From Nonomuraea dietziae (GTDB taxonomy: Bacteria; Actinomycetota; Actinomycetes; Streptosporangiales; Streptosporangiaceae), in contig NZ_JACIBV010000001.1 of the NCBI RefSeq assembly GCF_014195505.1, positions 1,612,001 through 1,676,000 on the forward strand: a DNA stretch of 64,000 bases. Reading direction: 5' to 3'. The stretch's first letter is position 1. Each line of letters begins with the position of its first letter. A model generated the notes under the pieces. It did not search any database. It saw only the letters and a list, made by a program, of their open reading frames with translations, and had not been told where the DNA came from. Shown piece after piece: positions 52,751 through 63,127 of this stretch. The position numbers and the translations under genes are program-made.

Positions 52751-53271
52751 CCGCGCCGCCTCCCTGGCTGATGGAGGTGGCGTGCACCGAGCCGTCCTCG
52801 CCCTTGTCCCCCTGGACCACGACCGTGGCGCCTGCCACCAGATCGGCGACCTCGCCCTCCTTGGTGACGCGCACGGCCGTCTCGGCCGTCGTCTTCACGG
52901 TGATGGACGAGCCGTCCGCAGCCTTCAGGATCACCTTGTCCTTGTCGACCTTCTCGACCGTGCCGACGGTGGCGCCGCCGAGCATACCCCGCTGTCCCTG
53001 CTGCCCAGGCTGGCCCTGCTGCCCCTGTTGCCCCTGGCCCGCGCCCGGTTGCCCGCCGTACCCCGGCCTGGCCCCTGGCTGACCCGCGAGGCCCGCGAGG
53101 CCCGCGGCCGAGAAGGGCGCGCCCAGCGTCTTCTGGGCCTGGATGCCGATGATCACCCCCACCACCAGCACGAGCCCCGCGCCGAGCCCGAGCGTGAGCT
53201 TCGAGGCCCGCGGCCTGGGCCGGGCCTGGAACTGCTCCTCGAACGGTGACTGATCGAGCACGACGTTCTCC

Positions 53272-53279
<8 letters not shown>
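52737..53279 (-). CDS. Membrane-anchored protein with small extracytoplasmic beta domain (DUF5666-like)
   Basis: 180 aa. A cytoplasmic N-terminus is followed by one transmembrane helix (LTLGLGAGLVLVVGVIIGIQ). A Gly-Gln-Pro linker (about residues 65-98, with repeated GQQGQ and GQPGQ) leads to a beta domain with VGTVEKVDKDKVILKAADGSSITVKTT and GATVVVQGDKGEDGSVHATSI. This resembles DUF5666 oligonucleotide-binding-like domains found near exporters. Lies between the MacB-like permease and the response regulator and overlaps both, so it belongs to the same unit. Function unknown. Confidence 0.75.
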
Positions 53280-54501
<1,222 letters not shown>

Positions 54502-54505
<4 letters not shown>

Positions 54506-55236
54506 CTGGCCCGCACCCCGCTCGGCGCCTGCTCCGGGCCGGCCACGGGGGCCTGGCGGCGGTCTTCGATGATCTCGCCGTCCACGAGCCTGACGACCCG
54601 CTTGGCGTGCGTGGCCACGTCGTCCTCGTGCGTGATGATCACGATGGTTCTGCCCGCCTCGCTGAGCTGGTCCATGATGTCCAGCACGTCGCGGGTGGAG
54701 GCGGTGTCGAGGTTGCCCGTCGGCTCGTCGGCCAGCAGCAGCGAAGGGGCGGTCACCAGCGCCCTGGCCACCGCCACGCGCTGCTGCTGCCCTCCGGACA
54801 GCTCGTTCGGGTCGTGGTAGACCCGATCGGCCAGGCCCACCCGCTCCAGGGCGGCCAGGGCGCGCGACCTGCGCTCGGCCACGCCGACGCCGCCGTAGGT
54901 GAGCGGCAGCTCCACGTTGGCCAGCGCGCTCATCCTCGGGATGAGGTTGAACGACTGGAAGACGAAGCCGATCTTGCGGTTGCGCAGGATCGCGAGCTGG
55001 TGCTCGTCCAGGGCGCCGACGTCGGTGCCGTCGATGAGGTAGCGGCCGCCGCTGGGGATGTCGAGGCAGCCGAGGATGTTCATCAGCGTGGACTTGCCCG
55101 AGCCCGACGCGCCCATGATGGCCACGTAGTCGCCGCGTTCCACGTCGAGGCTGACCCCGCGCAGCGCGCGGACCTGGGCGTCCCCCTCGCCGTAGGTCTT
55201 GACCAGGTTCTCCACCCGGAGCACGGGCGGGCTCAT
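54502..55236 (-). CDS. MacB/LolD-type ABC transporter ATP-binding protein
   Basis: 244 aa. Walker A GASGSGKST, Q-loop FVFQSFNLIP, signature LSGGQQQRVAVARAL, Walker B LLLADEPTGNLD and H-loop VIITHEDDVA. Powers the permease downstream and works with the fusion protein upstream, each joined by a 4-bp overlap. Likely exports a toxic peptide, antibiotic or envelope component. Confidence 0.93.
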
Positions 55237-56330
55237 CGGCCGCCGCCAGGAATGCCGCCGGTGATCCCGCCGCCGGGGAACCTGTTCGGCTGCCGCTGCT
55301 GCTGGTCGGAGGTGCCCGTGGCCGCGGGCGGGACGAGCAGGTCGCCCTCGGCGACGCCCGACCTGATCTCGGTGGTGGCCGTGCCCTTCACCCCGACCTC
55401 CACCGGGGTGCGGACCTGCCGGCCGTCCTTCAGGAGGGTCACGGTGCTCTGGCCGCCGGCGGTGGTGACGGCGGAGGAGGGCACGGTCACCACGTTCTCC
55501 GCCGTGCCGGTGACGACCTCGACGGTGGCCGTCTGGCCGAGCCTGACCTGGTCGGGCACCTCCGTGAGGGAGATCGTCACCGGGTACTGCACGACGTTGT
55601 CGCTGGTGGCCGCCACGGGCTCGATCTGGGTGATCTTGCCGGTGGCGGTGACGCCCGACAGCGCGTCGAAGCTGACGGAGGCGGGCGTGCCGACCTTGAG
55701 CTTGGTGACGTCCGACTCGGTGAAGGCGCCGACGAGCTTGAGCCTGCCCGTGTCGGCCAGCTCGATGAAGCCGGTGGCCGCGCTCTGACCGGTCGAGGCG
55801 TCGGAGCCGCCGCTCGAGCCGTTGGAGGAGCCACCTTCGGCGCCGTTGAGCGCGGTGACCGTCCCCGCGAAGGGGGCTTTCAGGACGGTGCCCTCGACCT
55901 CGCGCAGGGCCGCCCTGTAGGCGTTGCGCGCCTTGACGTAGGCGGCGTAGAGCGCGGTGGTGGCGGTGCCGTCGTCGACGGCGGCCTCGTAGGAGGCCGC
56001 GGCCGAGGCGAGGGTCTCCCTGGCGGCGTCGTCGTCGAGCCTGGCGAGGATCTCGCCCTTGGCGACCTTGTCGCCCACCTTGACGTAGATCCTTTCCACG
56101 GTGCCGGTGGAGCCGAACGCCAGCGAGCGTGACAGGGCGCTCTCCACGGCGCCCGAGGCGGTCACCGAGGCGGTGACCGTGCCTCTCGTCGCGGTGACCG
56201 TGCGCACCACGGCGTCGGCCGGGGACCCGCCCGCTCCCAGCGCGGAGTAGGCGAACCCGGCCCCGCCCAGCAACGCGACCGCGAGGATCCCGTTCGTTAT
56301 CAGGCCCCTGCGCCTGGTCGACAGCTTCAC
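55233..56330 (-). CDS. MacA-like membrane fusion protein (HlyD family)
   Basis: 365 aa from the GTG at 56330, with GAGGG about 9 nt upstream; a GTG at 56348 is the alternative. N-terminal membrane helix (GLITNGILAVALLGGAGFAYSAL), lipoyl half (LAFGSTGTVERIYVKVGDKVAKGEILARLD), a short alpha-hairpin, second lipoyl half (VLKAPFAGTVTALNGAEG) broken by a Gly-Ser insert, beta-barrel (GAFTESDVTKLKVG, QVRLGQTATVEV) and a C-terminal Gly-Pro tail. Couples the exporter to the wall space. First gene of the efflux unit; divergent from a second fusion protein over a 148-bp gap. Confidence 0.88.
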   Translation of the reverse strand: MKLSTRRRGLITNGILAVALLGGAGFAYSALGAGGSPADAVVRTVTATRGTVTASVTASGAVESALSRSLAFGSTGTVERIYVKVGDKVAKGEILARLDDDAARETLASAAASYEAAVDDGTATTALYAAYVKARNAYRAALREVEGTVLKAPFAGTVTALNGAEGGSSNGSSGGSDASTGQSAATGFIELADTGRLKLVGAFTESDVTKLKVGTPASVSFDALSGVTATGKITQIEPVAATSDNVVQYPVTISLTEVPDQVRLGQTATVEVVTGTAENVVTVPSSAVTTAGGQSTVTLLKDGRQVRTPVEVGVKGTATTEIRSGVAEGDLLVPPAATGTSDQQQRQPNRFPGGGITGGIPGGGR

Positions 56331-56478
56331 AGGCCGTGACCCTCGCACACCATCCTTGGCTCCAGCCTCACGAAGCCTGGGTGTTTGCTGAGAGGCCGCG
56401 CCCTTCGCCCGGCGCGCTCAGGCAACCTCCAGGTTCCCGGCAGCCTTCTCCGAACCTGGCACGCCAGGATGGGCCGCC

Positions 56479-58164
56479 ATGAGACCGACGTATGTTCGCA
56501 CGGGCGTCCTGGCCGTGGCCGCGGCCGCGCTGGTGGGCACCGGCGTGCTGTTCGCGCTGACCGACGAGCCCGCACCCCAGGTCACCGTACGGCTGGCGGC
56601 CGCCCAGCGCGGCACGGTGACGGCGGCGGTCTCGGCGACGGGCAACACCAGCGACGGCTCCAGCCGCGACCTGTCGTTCGGCGCGCAGGGGAGGGTCACG
56701 GCGCTGTCGGTGAAGGCGGGCGACCGGGTGCGCAAGGGGCAGGTGCTGGCCAGGATCGACTCGGCGGCCGCCATGGAGGCCTACACCGCCGCCAAGGCGG
56801 ACGTCGCCGCGGCGCAGGACGCGCTGGAGGAGGCCCAGGCGACCGACTGCGCACCGCCCTCGGACACCTCGTCGGGCGCCGCAGGTTCCGCGCGGGCGGC
56901 CGGTTCGCCGGGGACGGGGGGCTCCTCGGCCGCGGGCGGCGGGTCCGTGGCGAGGGTGGCGTGGGCGGGGTTCACACCCTCGCCCGACCCGGTCGCGCGT
57001 CCGGGTGGCTCGCCCCCGCCCACGGTATTCGAGCAGCCGGCGCCCACCGTGACGGTCACGGTGACCGAGCCCGCGCCCTCCGTCACGGTGACCGTCACGG
57101 CTACGGTGACGGCCACCGTCACCGCCACCCCCTCGCCTTCGGGCAGCCCGTCAGGAAGGCCGACCACAGATCCGACCACAGAGCCGACCACAGAGCCGGG
57201 CACAGAGCCTGGCACAGAGCCTGGCACAGAGCCTGGCACGGGGCCGGGCGCCGATCCGGCGGCCACCGGCAGGCCGGACGCCTGGCCCAGCGCGCGGCCC
57301 AGCCCCACCTCGAGCCGCACCGCCGGCCCTGCCGTGAGCCTCACCCCTGCGGGAACCCGCGCCACGACCCCGAGCGGCAGGCCGACCGGCGCCGCCAGCG
57401 GCAAGCCCACCGCCACCCCCGGCGGCAGGCAGAGCGCGGGCCCGAGCGGCAGGACGACCCCGGGGGCCCGGACCGACTCCCGGCGCGGGGACCTGTCCGA
57501 GACGCCCTGCGGCATGAGCGAGGAGCAGGCCGAATCCGGCCTCGCCAAGGCGCAGGCCGCCATGGAGCAGGCCGCCGACGCCGTCAGGGGCACCAGGATC
57601 GTCGCCCCCGCCTCGGGCACCGTGCTGTCGGTGGCGGGCGCGAAGGGCGACACCGCGGGCACCGGCGCCTTCATCACTCTCGGCGACCTGGACGAGCTGC
57701 AGGTCCAGGCGCTGTTCACCGAGTCGGACGTCAACAGCCTCCGCCTCGGCCAGCAGGCCGTCATCACACTGGCCACCCGCCAGGGCGAGCGGTACTCCGG
57801 GACCGTCACCCACCTCGCCCCCACCGCCACGACCACGGGACGCCTGGTGCGCTACGCCGTGACGATCACCTTCGACGACCCGCCGAAGGACCTCCTGCTC
57901 GGGCAGACCGCGACCGTCACCGTGACCACGGGCGAGGCCGACGACGCGCTCTACGTTCCCGCCCAGGCCGTCAAGACCGGCAAGGACGGCACCGCGACGG
58001 TGACCGTGCGAACCGGGTCGGGTGAGAAGGAGCAGCGGGTCACGACGGGGGTGCGCGGCGACCAGTACGTGCAGGTCAAGGAGGGGCTGACGGCCGGCGA
58101 CAGGGTCGTGGTCGGGCAGGTCGGAAGCGGCGGGTTCCCCGACGGCAGCTGGCCCGAGGGCTGA
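56479..58164 (+). CDS. Membrane fusion protein with a large low-complexity insert
   Basis: 561 aa against about 350 for relatives. Signal/anchor helix at 8-26, first lipoyl half (LSFGAQGRVTALSVKAGDRVRKGQVLARID, ~65-94) and first hairpin helix (~96-121). Then C124 opens a 219-residue Pro/Thr/Gly/Ser stretch with TVTVTVTE, TATVTATP and EPGTEPGT repeats, closed by C344. The second helix (EEQAESGLAKAQAAMEQAADAV), second lipoyl half (TRIVAPASGTVLSVAGAKGD) and barrel (ALFTESDVNSLRLGQ, LLLGQTATVTV) follow. These two are the only cysteines seen. The insert sits at the hairpin tip. Divergent from the MacA-like gene and possibly an alternative adaptor for the same permease. Confidence 0.85.
   Translation: MRPTYVRTGVLAVAAAALVGTGVLFALTDEPAPQVTVRLAAAQRGTVTAAVSATGNTSDGSSRDLSFGAQGRVTALSVKAGDRVRKGQVLARIDSAAAMEAYTAAKADVAAAQDALEEAQATDCAPPSDTSSGAAGSARAAGSPGTGGSSAAGGGSVARVAWAGFTPSPDPVARPGGSPPPTVFEQPAPTVTVTVTEPAPSVTVTVTATVTATVTATPSPSGSPSGRPTTDPTTEPTTEPGTEPGTEPGTEPGTGPGADPAATGRPDAWPSARPSPTSSRTAGPAVSLTPAGTRATTPSGRPTGAASGKPTATPGGRQSAGPSGRTTPGARTDSRRGDLSETPCGMSEEQAESGLAKAQAAMEQAADAVRGTRIVAPASGTVLSVAGAKGDTAGTGAFITLGDLDELQVQALFTESDVNSLRLGQQAVITLATRQGERYSGTVTHLAPTATTTGRLVRYAVTITFDDPPKDLLLGQTATVTVTTGEADDALYVPAQAVKTGKDGTATVTVRTGSGEKEQRVTTGVRGDQYVQVKEGLTAGDRVVVGQVGSGGFPDGSWPEG
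57160..57243. repeat. Seven 12-bp tandem coding repeats
   Basis: Imperfect units of the type CCTGGCACAGAG or CCGACCACAGAG, in frame, encoding (P/G)-T-(T/G)-(E/D) repeats in the low-complexity insert. Upstream, about 57040-57130 is a GTGACGGTCACG-like stretch coding alternating Thr-Val. Length changes would stay in frame. Confidence 0.85.
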
Positions 58165-58238
58165 CAGCCAACGCTCAGCTCGCCGGCAGCTTTCTGCCTG
58201 GAAACAGGTTTGTCATCTTTTGCGGGCATGCTGACGCC

Positions 58239-59303
58239 GTGACATTCGACCTGCGGGGACGGCTCGACCGGCTCCGCCTCATGGCTCCCTCGATCGGGCA
58301 GTGCGCGGTCGCCGCGGCTCTGGCATGGCTGGTGGCCAAGGACCTGCTCGGCCATCCGCGCCCGTTCTTCGCGCCCATCGCCGTGGTGCTGTGCGTCGGC
58401 GTGGGCCTGGGCGCGCGGCTGCGCAGGGTGGCCGAGCTCGTGGTCGGGGTGGGGCTCGGCGTCGGGGTGGGCGACCTGCTGGTCTCCCAGATCGGCTCGG
58501 GCGCCTGGCAGATCGCGCTGGTGGTCGCGCTGGCCATGGTGGTGGCGGTCTTCCTGGACAGGGGGACGCTGATCGTCCTGCAGGCGGGCTCGTCGGCGGT
58601 GCTGGTGGCCACCCTGCTGCCGCCCTCGGGCACCGGCGGCCTCGACCGGATGGTGGACGCCCTGCTCGGCGGTGTCCTCGGCATCGCCGCCTTCGCGCTC
58701 ATGCCGGCGAGCCCGGCCGCCGTCGTCCGCAGGCACGCCTCGGCGGTGTTCGAGGCCCTGGCCGCGGCGCTCGACGGCACGGCGCTGGCCGTCGAGCGCG
58801 CCGACCCCGACCTGGCCGCCGAGGCGCTGGAGGAGGCCAGGGGCACACAGGGCGCAGTCGAGCAGTTCTCCGAGGCGCTGCAGACGGGCAGGGAGATCGC
58901 CACCATCTCGCCGGTGCGCCGCCGTCACCGTCGCCTGCTGCTGCTGCGGTACGAGAACGCGGCCAGGCCCGTCGACCACGCGCTGCGCAACACCAGGGTG
59001 CTGGCCCGCCGCGCGCTCGTCGCCCTCGACCAGGGCGCGAGCGTCCCCGTGGGGCTGGCACCCGCCCTCCGGCAGCTGTCGGCGGCCGTGCTGCTCCTGC
59101 GCGACGAGCTCGCCTCCGGCGGTGAGCCGGCGGGCGCCAGGGAGGCGATCGCCGCCGTGGCCGCCGCGCAGACCGGCGACAGGACGGGGTTCTCCGCCGA
59201 CGTGATGACGGCCCAGCTCCGCTCGATCATCGTGGACCTGCTCCAGGCCACGGGCGCCGACCGCGAGAGCGCCGCCGCCTCCCTCCCGCCCCTGGAAGAC
59301 TGA
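58239..59303 (+). CDS. FUSC-like / aromatic acid exporter family membrane protein
   Basis: 354 aa, GTG start. Six membrane helices in the first ~165 residues (including PFFAPIAVVLCVGVGLGARLRRVAELVVGVGLGVGVGDLL, the FUSC-type signature region). A cytoplasmic helical domain of ~185 residues follows. FUSC proteins resemble AaeB exporters of aromatic acids, but many actinobacterial ones are uncharacterised. It follows the second fusion protein in the same direction at a 74-bp gap, so co-expression is possible. Confidence 0.83.
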   Translation: MTFDLRGRLDRLRLMAPSIGQCAVAAALAWLVAKDLLGHPRPFFAPIAVVLCVGVGLGARLRRVAELVVGVGLGVGVGDLLVSQIGSGAWQIALVVALAMVVAVFLDRGTLIVLQAGSSAVLVATLLPPSGTGGLDRMVDALLGGVLGIAAFALMPASPAAVVRRHASAVFEALAAALDGTALAVERADPDLAAEALEEARGTQGAVEQFSEALQTGREIATISPVRRRHRRLLLLRYENAARPVDHALRNTRVLARRALVALDQGASVPVGLAPALRQLSAAVLLLRDELASGGEPAGAREAIAAVAAAQTGDRTGFSADVMTAQLRSIIVDLLQATGADRESAAASLPPLED

Positions 59304-59343
59304 CGACTGACAACTGACCGGCCGGAGGGTGCGGGAGAGGGCG

Positions 59344-60249
59344 TCAGAGGAGGCCGGCGTCGGCGAGGTGCTTGCCCACCCGCCTGGTCTCCTCCTCGTT
59401 CAGCGGGATCTGCGGCACGGCCGTCGTGGGATGGTCGATGACTCCGCGCAGGTGCAGCGCCGCCTTGAAGGCGCCGAGCGCGGACGACCCGCCGCCCATC
59501 CTCGGCAGCCCCACCGTCACCAGCTCGAACAGGTTGATCAGCCGCTCCTGCTCATCTTTCGCCGCCGCCCAGTCCCCCGCCCTCGCCGCGGCGAACAGGC
59601 GCGCGTAGCCGTGCGGGTCCACGTTCCCCAGCCCCGGAACGACCCCGTCGGCGCCCATCCACAGCGCGCAGTCCACGGTGACCTCCGAGCCCGTGAGCAC
59701 GCTGAAGGACGAAGGCCGCGAAAGGATGAGCGAGCGCAGCCCGCCGTCGTCGCCGCTGGAGTCCTTCACCCCCGCCAGCACCCCTGAGGAGGCCAGCTCC
59801 AGCAGCAGGTCGCGGCCGAGCTTGGTGTGCACGGAGACCGGAAGGTCGTAGGCGTAGACCGGCAGTTCCGCCACCTCGGCGATCGTCCGGAAATGGAGGG
59901 CGATCTCCGCCGGATGGGTGCGCGCGTAGAACGGCGCGGTGGCCACGATGCCGTCCACGCCAGCCACGACCGCCGCGCGCACGTGGTCGAGCACCCTGAG
60001 CGTGGTCATGTCGATCACGCCTGCCAGCACCGGCACCTGTCCCGCCACGTGCCCCACCACGGTGTCCAGCACGGCCCTGCGATGCCCGTCGGGCAGGTAG
60101 GCGGCCTCGGAGGAGGAACCGAGCACGAACAGGCCGTCGACGCCGCCGTCCATCAGATGGTCGACCAGCCGGGTCAGCGACGGCCCGTCCACGTCGAAGG
60201 AGGGTGTCAAGGGGGTGCACACCGGAGGGATCACGCCGGTCAGCTTCAC
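59344..60249 (-). CDS. Dihydrodipicolinate synthase/N-acetylneuraminate lyase-family protein
   Basis: 301 aa TIM barrel from the GTG at 60249 (GTGA overlap with the ATPase). GVIPPVCTPLTPSFDVD, then FVLGSSSEAAYLP (GSSSE replaces the GTTGE of true DapA), Tyr in VYAYDLPVS, and Schiff-base Lys in LAGVKDSSGD. These enzymes split or form 2-keto-3-deoxy sugars or related keto acids. Last gene of a Dpp-type transporter operon, so its substrate is probably imported by that system. A 2-keto-3-deoxy-uronate or sialic acid role is possible; lysine synthesis is unlikely from the context. Confidence 0.87.
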   Translation of the reverse strand: MKLTGVIPPVCTPLTPSFDVDGPSLTRLVDHLMDGGVDGLFVLGSSSEAAYLPDGHRRAVLDTVVGHVAGQVPVLAGVIDMTTLRVLDHVRAAVVAGVDGIVATAPFYARTHPAEIALHFRTIAEVAELPVYAYDLPVSVHTKLGRDLLLELASSGVLAGVKDSSGDDGGLRSLILSRPSSFSVLTGSEVTVDCALWMGADGVVPGLGNVDPHGYARLFAAARAGDWAAAKDEQERLINLFELVTVGLPRMGGGSSALGAFKAALHLRGVIDHPTTAVPQIPLNEEETRRVGKHLADAGLL

Positions 60250-61235
60250 GAGCTCTCCATCGCTTGGTTGATCAGTTCGACATCGGTGGCCCCTTCGGGC
60301 ACCGGGTGGTGACAGCGGAACAGGTGCCCGCCCGTGCCTGTCGGCCCGGGCATCGACGACGCGCACCGGGCGTCGGCCTTCCAGCAGCGCGTGCGGAAGG
60401 GGCAGCCGCTGGGCGGGCGGGTGGCCGAGGGAACCGCCCCGCCCAGCGGGATCGGGTTGATCGGCGACAGCAGCCCCGGCGTCGCGGAGAACAGCGCGCG
60501 CGTGTAGGGGTGCCGTGCCCGATGGGGGACGGCGAGCGCCGGCGTCTCCTCGACGATCCGCCCGAGGTACATGGTGACGACCCTGTCGCTCATCCGCCTG
60601 ACGGTCTGGATGTCGTGCGAGACGAAGACCATCGCCAGGCCGAACCTTTCCTTCAGGTCCAGCAGCAGGTTGAGGATCTGGGCGCGGACCGAGACGTCGA
60701 GCGCGCTTGTGGGCTCGTCGGCGATCAGGAGGGCCGGTTCGAGGGCGAGCGCCCTGGCGATGGCCACCCGCTGCCGCTGCCCTCCCGACAGCTGGCCCGG
60801 CAGGAGGTCGGCGCTGGAGGCGGGCAGGCCGACCAGGTCGAGCAGCTCGGCGACCCTGGCGTCCCTGCCTGGCCGTCCGTGGACGGTGAGTGGGTCGCGC
60901 AGGATCTGCCTGATCGGCAGCCGCCTGTTGAGCGCGGTCGAGGGGTCCTGGAAGACCATGCCGACGCTGGCGCCGAGCAGCGGGCGGCGGCGCGACTCGG
61001 GCATCGCCCACACGTCCTGCCCGCGGAAGGAGAGCGTGCCCGAGGTCGGCCGCTGCAGGCCGACCAGCACCTTGGCCAGCGTGGACTTGCCGCACCCCGA
61101 CTCCCCCACCACGCCGACGGTCTCCCCCGCCGCCACGGTCAGGTCGGCGCCGGTGAGCGCGTGGACCCGGTCGCGGGAGAACAGCCCGCCCGTGCGGGCT
61201 CTGTGCACCACGTGCACGTCGGTCAGGGAGATCAT
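60246..61235 (-). CDS. Oligopeptide-type ABC transporter ATP-binding protein (DppF/OppF-like)
   Basis: 329 aa from the ATG at 61235 (ATGA overlap with the fusion gene). Walker A GESGCGKST, Q-loop MVFQDPSTALN, signature [15 protein letters not shown], Walker B LLIADEPTSALD and H-loop FVSHDIQTV. The C-terminal Opp cysteine cluster is SGCPFRTRCWKADARC. Pairs with the ATPase half of the fused protein upstream. Confidence 0.93.
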   Translation of the reverse strand: MISLTDVHVVHRARTGGLFSRDRVHALTGADLTVAAGETVGVVGESGCGKSTLAKVLVGLQRPTSGTLSFRGQDVWAMPESRRRPLLGASVGMVFQDPSTALNRRLPIRQILRDPLTVHGRPGRDARVAELLDLVGLPASSADLLPGQLSGGQRQRVAIARALALEPALLIADEPTSALDVSVRAQILNLLLDLKERFGLAMVFVSHDIQTVRRMSDRVVTMYLGRIVEETPALAVPHRARHPYTRALFSATPGLLSPINPIPLGGAVPSATRPPSGCPFRTRCWKADARCASSMPGPTGTGGHLFRCHHPVPEGATDVELINQAMESS

Positions 61236-63127
61236 GCGGGTACCTCCACCTTCGCGGGATGGTGGCAGGCCACCCCTTCGAGGAGCGCGGGAGCGTCGGT
61301 GTGGCACACCTCGGTGGCCATCGGGCAGCGGTCGGCGAACCTGCACCCCACGGGGAAGTCGGCGGGCGAGGGGACGACGCCGCGGATCTGGGTGAGCCGC
61401 TCGGCCCCCGCCTCCAGCGACAGGACCGAGCCCAGCAGGCCGCGCGCGTAGTGGTGGCGTGGGTTGCCGACGAGCGCGGCCGTGGGGCCGGTCTCGACGA
61501 TCTGCCCGCCGTACATGACGGCGACCCTGTCGGTGACGTCGGCGACCAGCGCGAGGTCGTGGGAGACCAGCACGAGCGCGAAGCCCAGCTCGGCGCGCAG
61601 GCGCAGCAGCAGCTCGATCACCTGTGCCTGGACGGTGACGTCGAGGGCGGTGGTCGGCTCGTCGGCGATGATCAGCTTGGGGTCGCGGGAGAGCGCCATC
61701 GCGATCAGCACCCGCTGGCGCTGGCCCCCCGACAGCTCGTGCGGGTAGGCCGACAGCGTGCGCGGCGGGTCGAGCCCGACGAGTTCGAGCAGCTCGGCGG
61801 GGCTGCGGGTGCCGCCCCGCCGCACGACCTGCTTGAGCTGGGACCTGATGGTCATCGCGGGGTTGAGCGAGGAGAGCGCGTCCTGGTAGATCATCGCCAT
61901 CTCGTGGCCCATGAGCCGCCGCCTGGCGCCTCTGGAGAGCGTCAGCAGGTCGCGGCCCTCGAACAGCAGCGTTCCGCCGACCTTCGCCTCGCGCGGCTGC
62001 AGGCCCATGATGGTCAGCGCGGTCAGGGACTTGCCGCAGCCCGACTCACCGACCAGGCCGAGCACCTCGCCTGGCCGTACCTCCAGCGAGATGCCGTCGA
62101 CGATGTCGACCTCGTCGAAGGTGATCCTCAGCCCGGCGACCCGGAGGATCGGCTCGCCGGTCGGCAGCGGTCGGGCCCGTTCGGCCAGACGCCTGGCCGC
62201 CTCGGCCAGGCCGGGCAGCGCGGTGAGCTCGCCAGGGGCGGCCTGCTCGAACGCCTTCCTCGTGGACGGCCGCGCGCGGGCGGCAGGAGCGGCCCACGCG
62301 TCCGAGACGCCCTCGGAGAGGATGTTGAGCGCGAGCACGGTCAGGAGGATCAGCAGCCCGGGGAAGACCGTCGCCCACCAGCCGCCGAGCAGCACGAGGT
62401 TCTTGCCGTCGGCGATGACGCTGCCCCACGAGGGGTTGGGCGGGCGCACGCCCGCTCCGATGAACGACAGCGACGCCTCGAAGACGATCGCGTCGGCGAC
62501 CATGACCGTGCAGAACACCAGCACGGGCGCGGCGCAGTTGACCGCGACGTGCCTGATCAGGATGTACGGCGTGCGCGCCCCGATGATCCGCTCGGCCGCG
62601 ACGTAGTCCTCGCCGTACTGGGCGAGCACGTTGGCCCGCACCACCCTGGCCACCGACGGCATGTACAGGAAGGCGATCGCCATCACCAGCACGGGGACGC
62701 TGCCACCGAAGACCGCCACCAGGACCGCGGCCAGCGCGATGCCGGGGAAGGCCATGATCACGTCGAGGATCCGCATCACGGTCTCGTCGACGGCCTTGCG
62801 GGAGGTGGCGGCGAAGGCTCCGATGATCGCCCCCGCCACCAGGGCCAGGGCGGTCGCGCCCAGCCCGATGAGGAGCGACCAGCGCGCGCCGTGCAGAAGC
62901 CTGGACAGGATGTCGCGGTTGGCGCTGTCGAGGCCCATCCAGTGCGCCGCCGAGGGCCCGCCTCCCGCGGCCTGCTGGAAGTACGGCGAGTGCGGCGCCA
63001 GCCAGGGCGCGAGCACCGCGGCCAGGACGACCAGTGCGAGCACGCCCAGGGCGGCCCACGACAGCGGTGAGAGCCTGCGGAAGGCGACGCCGGGGCGGGA
63101 CAGCCGTTCGGTGAGTCCGTTTCTCAT
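61232..63127 (-). CDS. Fused DppC-type permease and DppD-type ATPase
   Basis: 631 aa in one frame. The ATG at 63127 overlaps the upstream permease stop. Residues 1-290 are a DppC permease (HWMGLDSANRDILSRLLHGAR, six helices, EAA loop YVAAERIIGARTPYILIRHVAVN, GVRPPNPSWGSVIADG). A linker of ~40 residues follows. Residues ~330-631 are a DppD ATPase (Walker A GESGCGKSL, signature [15 protein letters not shown], Walker [24 protein letters not shown]). Such fusions are known in actinobacteria and fix the permease:ATPase ratio. Uptake of a peptide- or sugar-like solute. Confidence 0.93.
   Translation of the reverse strand: MRNGLTERLSRPGVAFRRLSPLSWAALGVLALVVLAAVLAPWLAPHSPYFQQAAGGGPSAAHWMGLDSANRDILSRLLHGARWSLLIGLGATALALVAGAIIGAFAATSRKAVDETVMRILDVIMAFPGIALAAVLVAVFGGSVPVLVMAIAFLYMPSVARVVRANVLAQYGEDYVAAERIIGARTPYILIRHVAVNCAAPVLVFCTVMVADAIVFEASLSFIGAGVRPPNPSWGSVIADGKNLVLLGGWWATVFPGLLILLTVLALNILSEGVSDAWAAPAARARPSTRKAFEQAAPGELTALPGLAEAARRLAERARPLPTGEPILRVAGLRITFDEVDIVDGISLEVRPGEVLGLVGESGCGKSLTALTIMGLQPREAKVGGTLLFEGRDLLTLSRGARRRLMGHEMAMIYQDALSSLNPAMTIRSQLKQVVRRGGTRSPAELLELVGLDPPRTLSAYPHELSGGQRQRVLIAMALSRDPKLIIADEPTTALDVTVQAQVIELLLRLRAELGFALVLVSHDLALVADVTDRVAVMYGGQIVETGPTAALVGNPRHHYARGLLGSVLSLEAGAERLTQIRGVVPSPADFPVGCRFADRCPMATEVCHTDAPALLEGVACHHPAKVEVPA

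Noticed and set aside
57160..57243. Period-12 repeat, considered as CRISPR or iteron origin
   Set aside because: In frame within the fusion-protein gene, no spacers, no replication gene nearby; it codes for the low-complexity insert.
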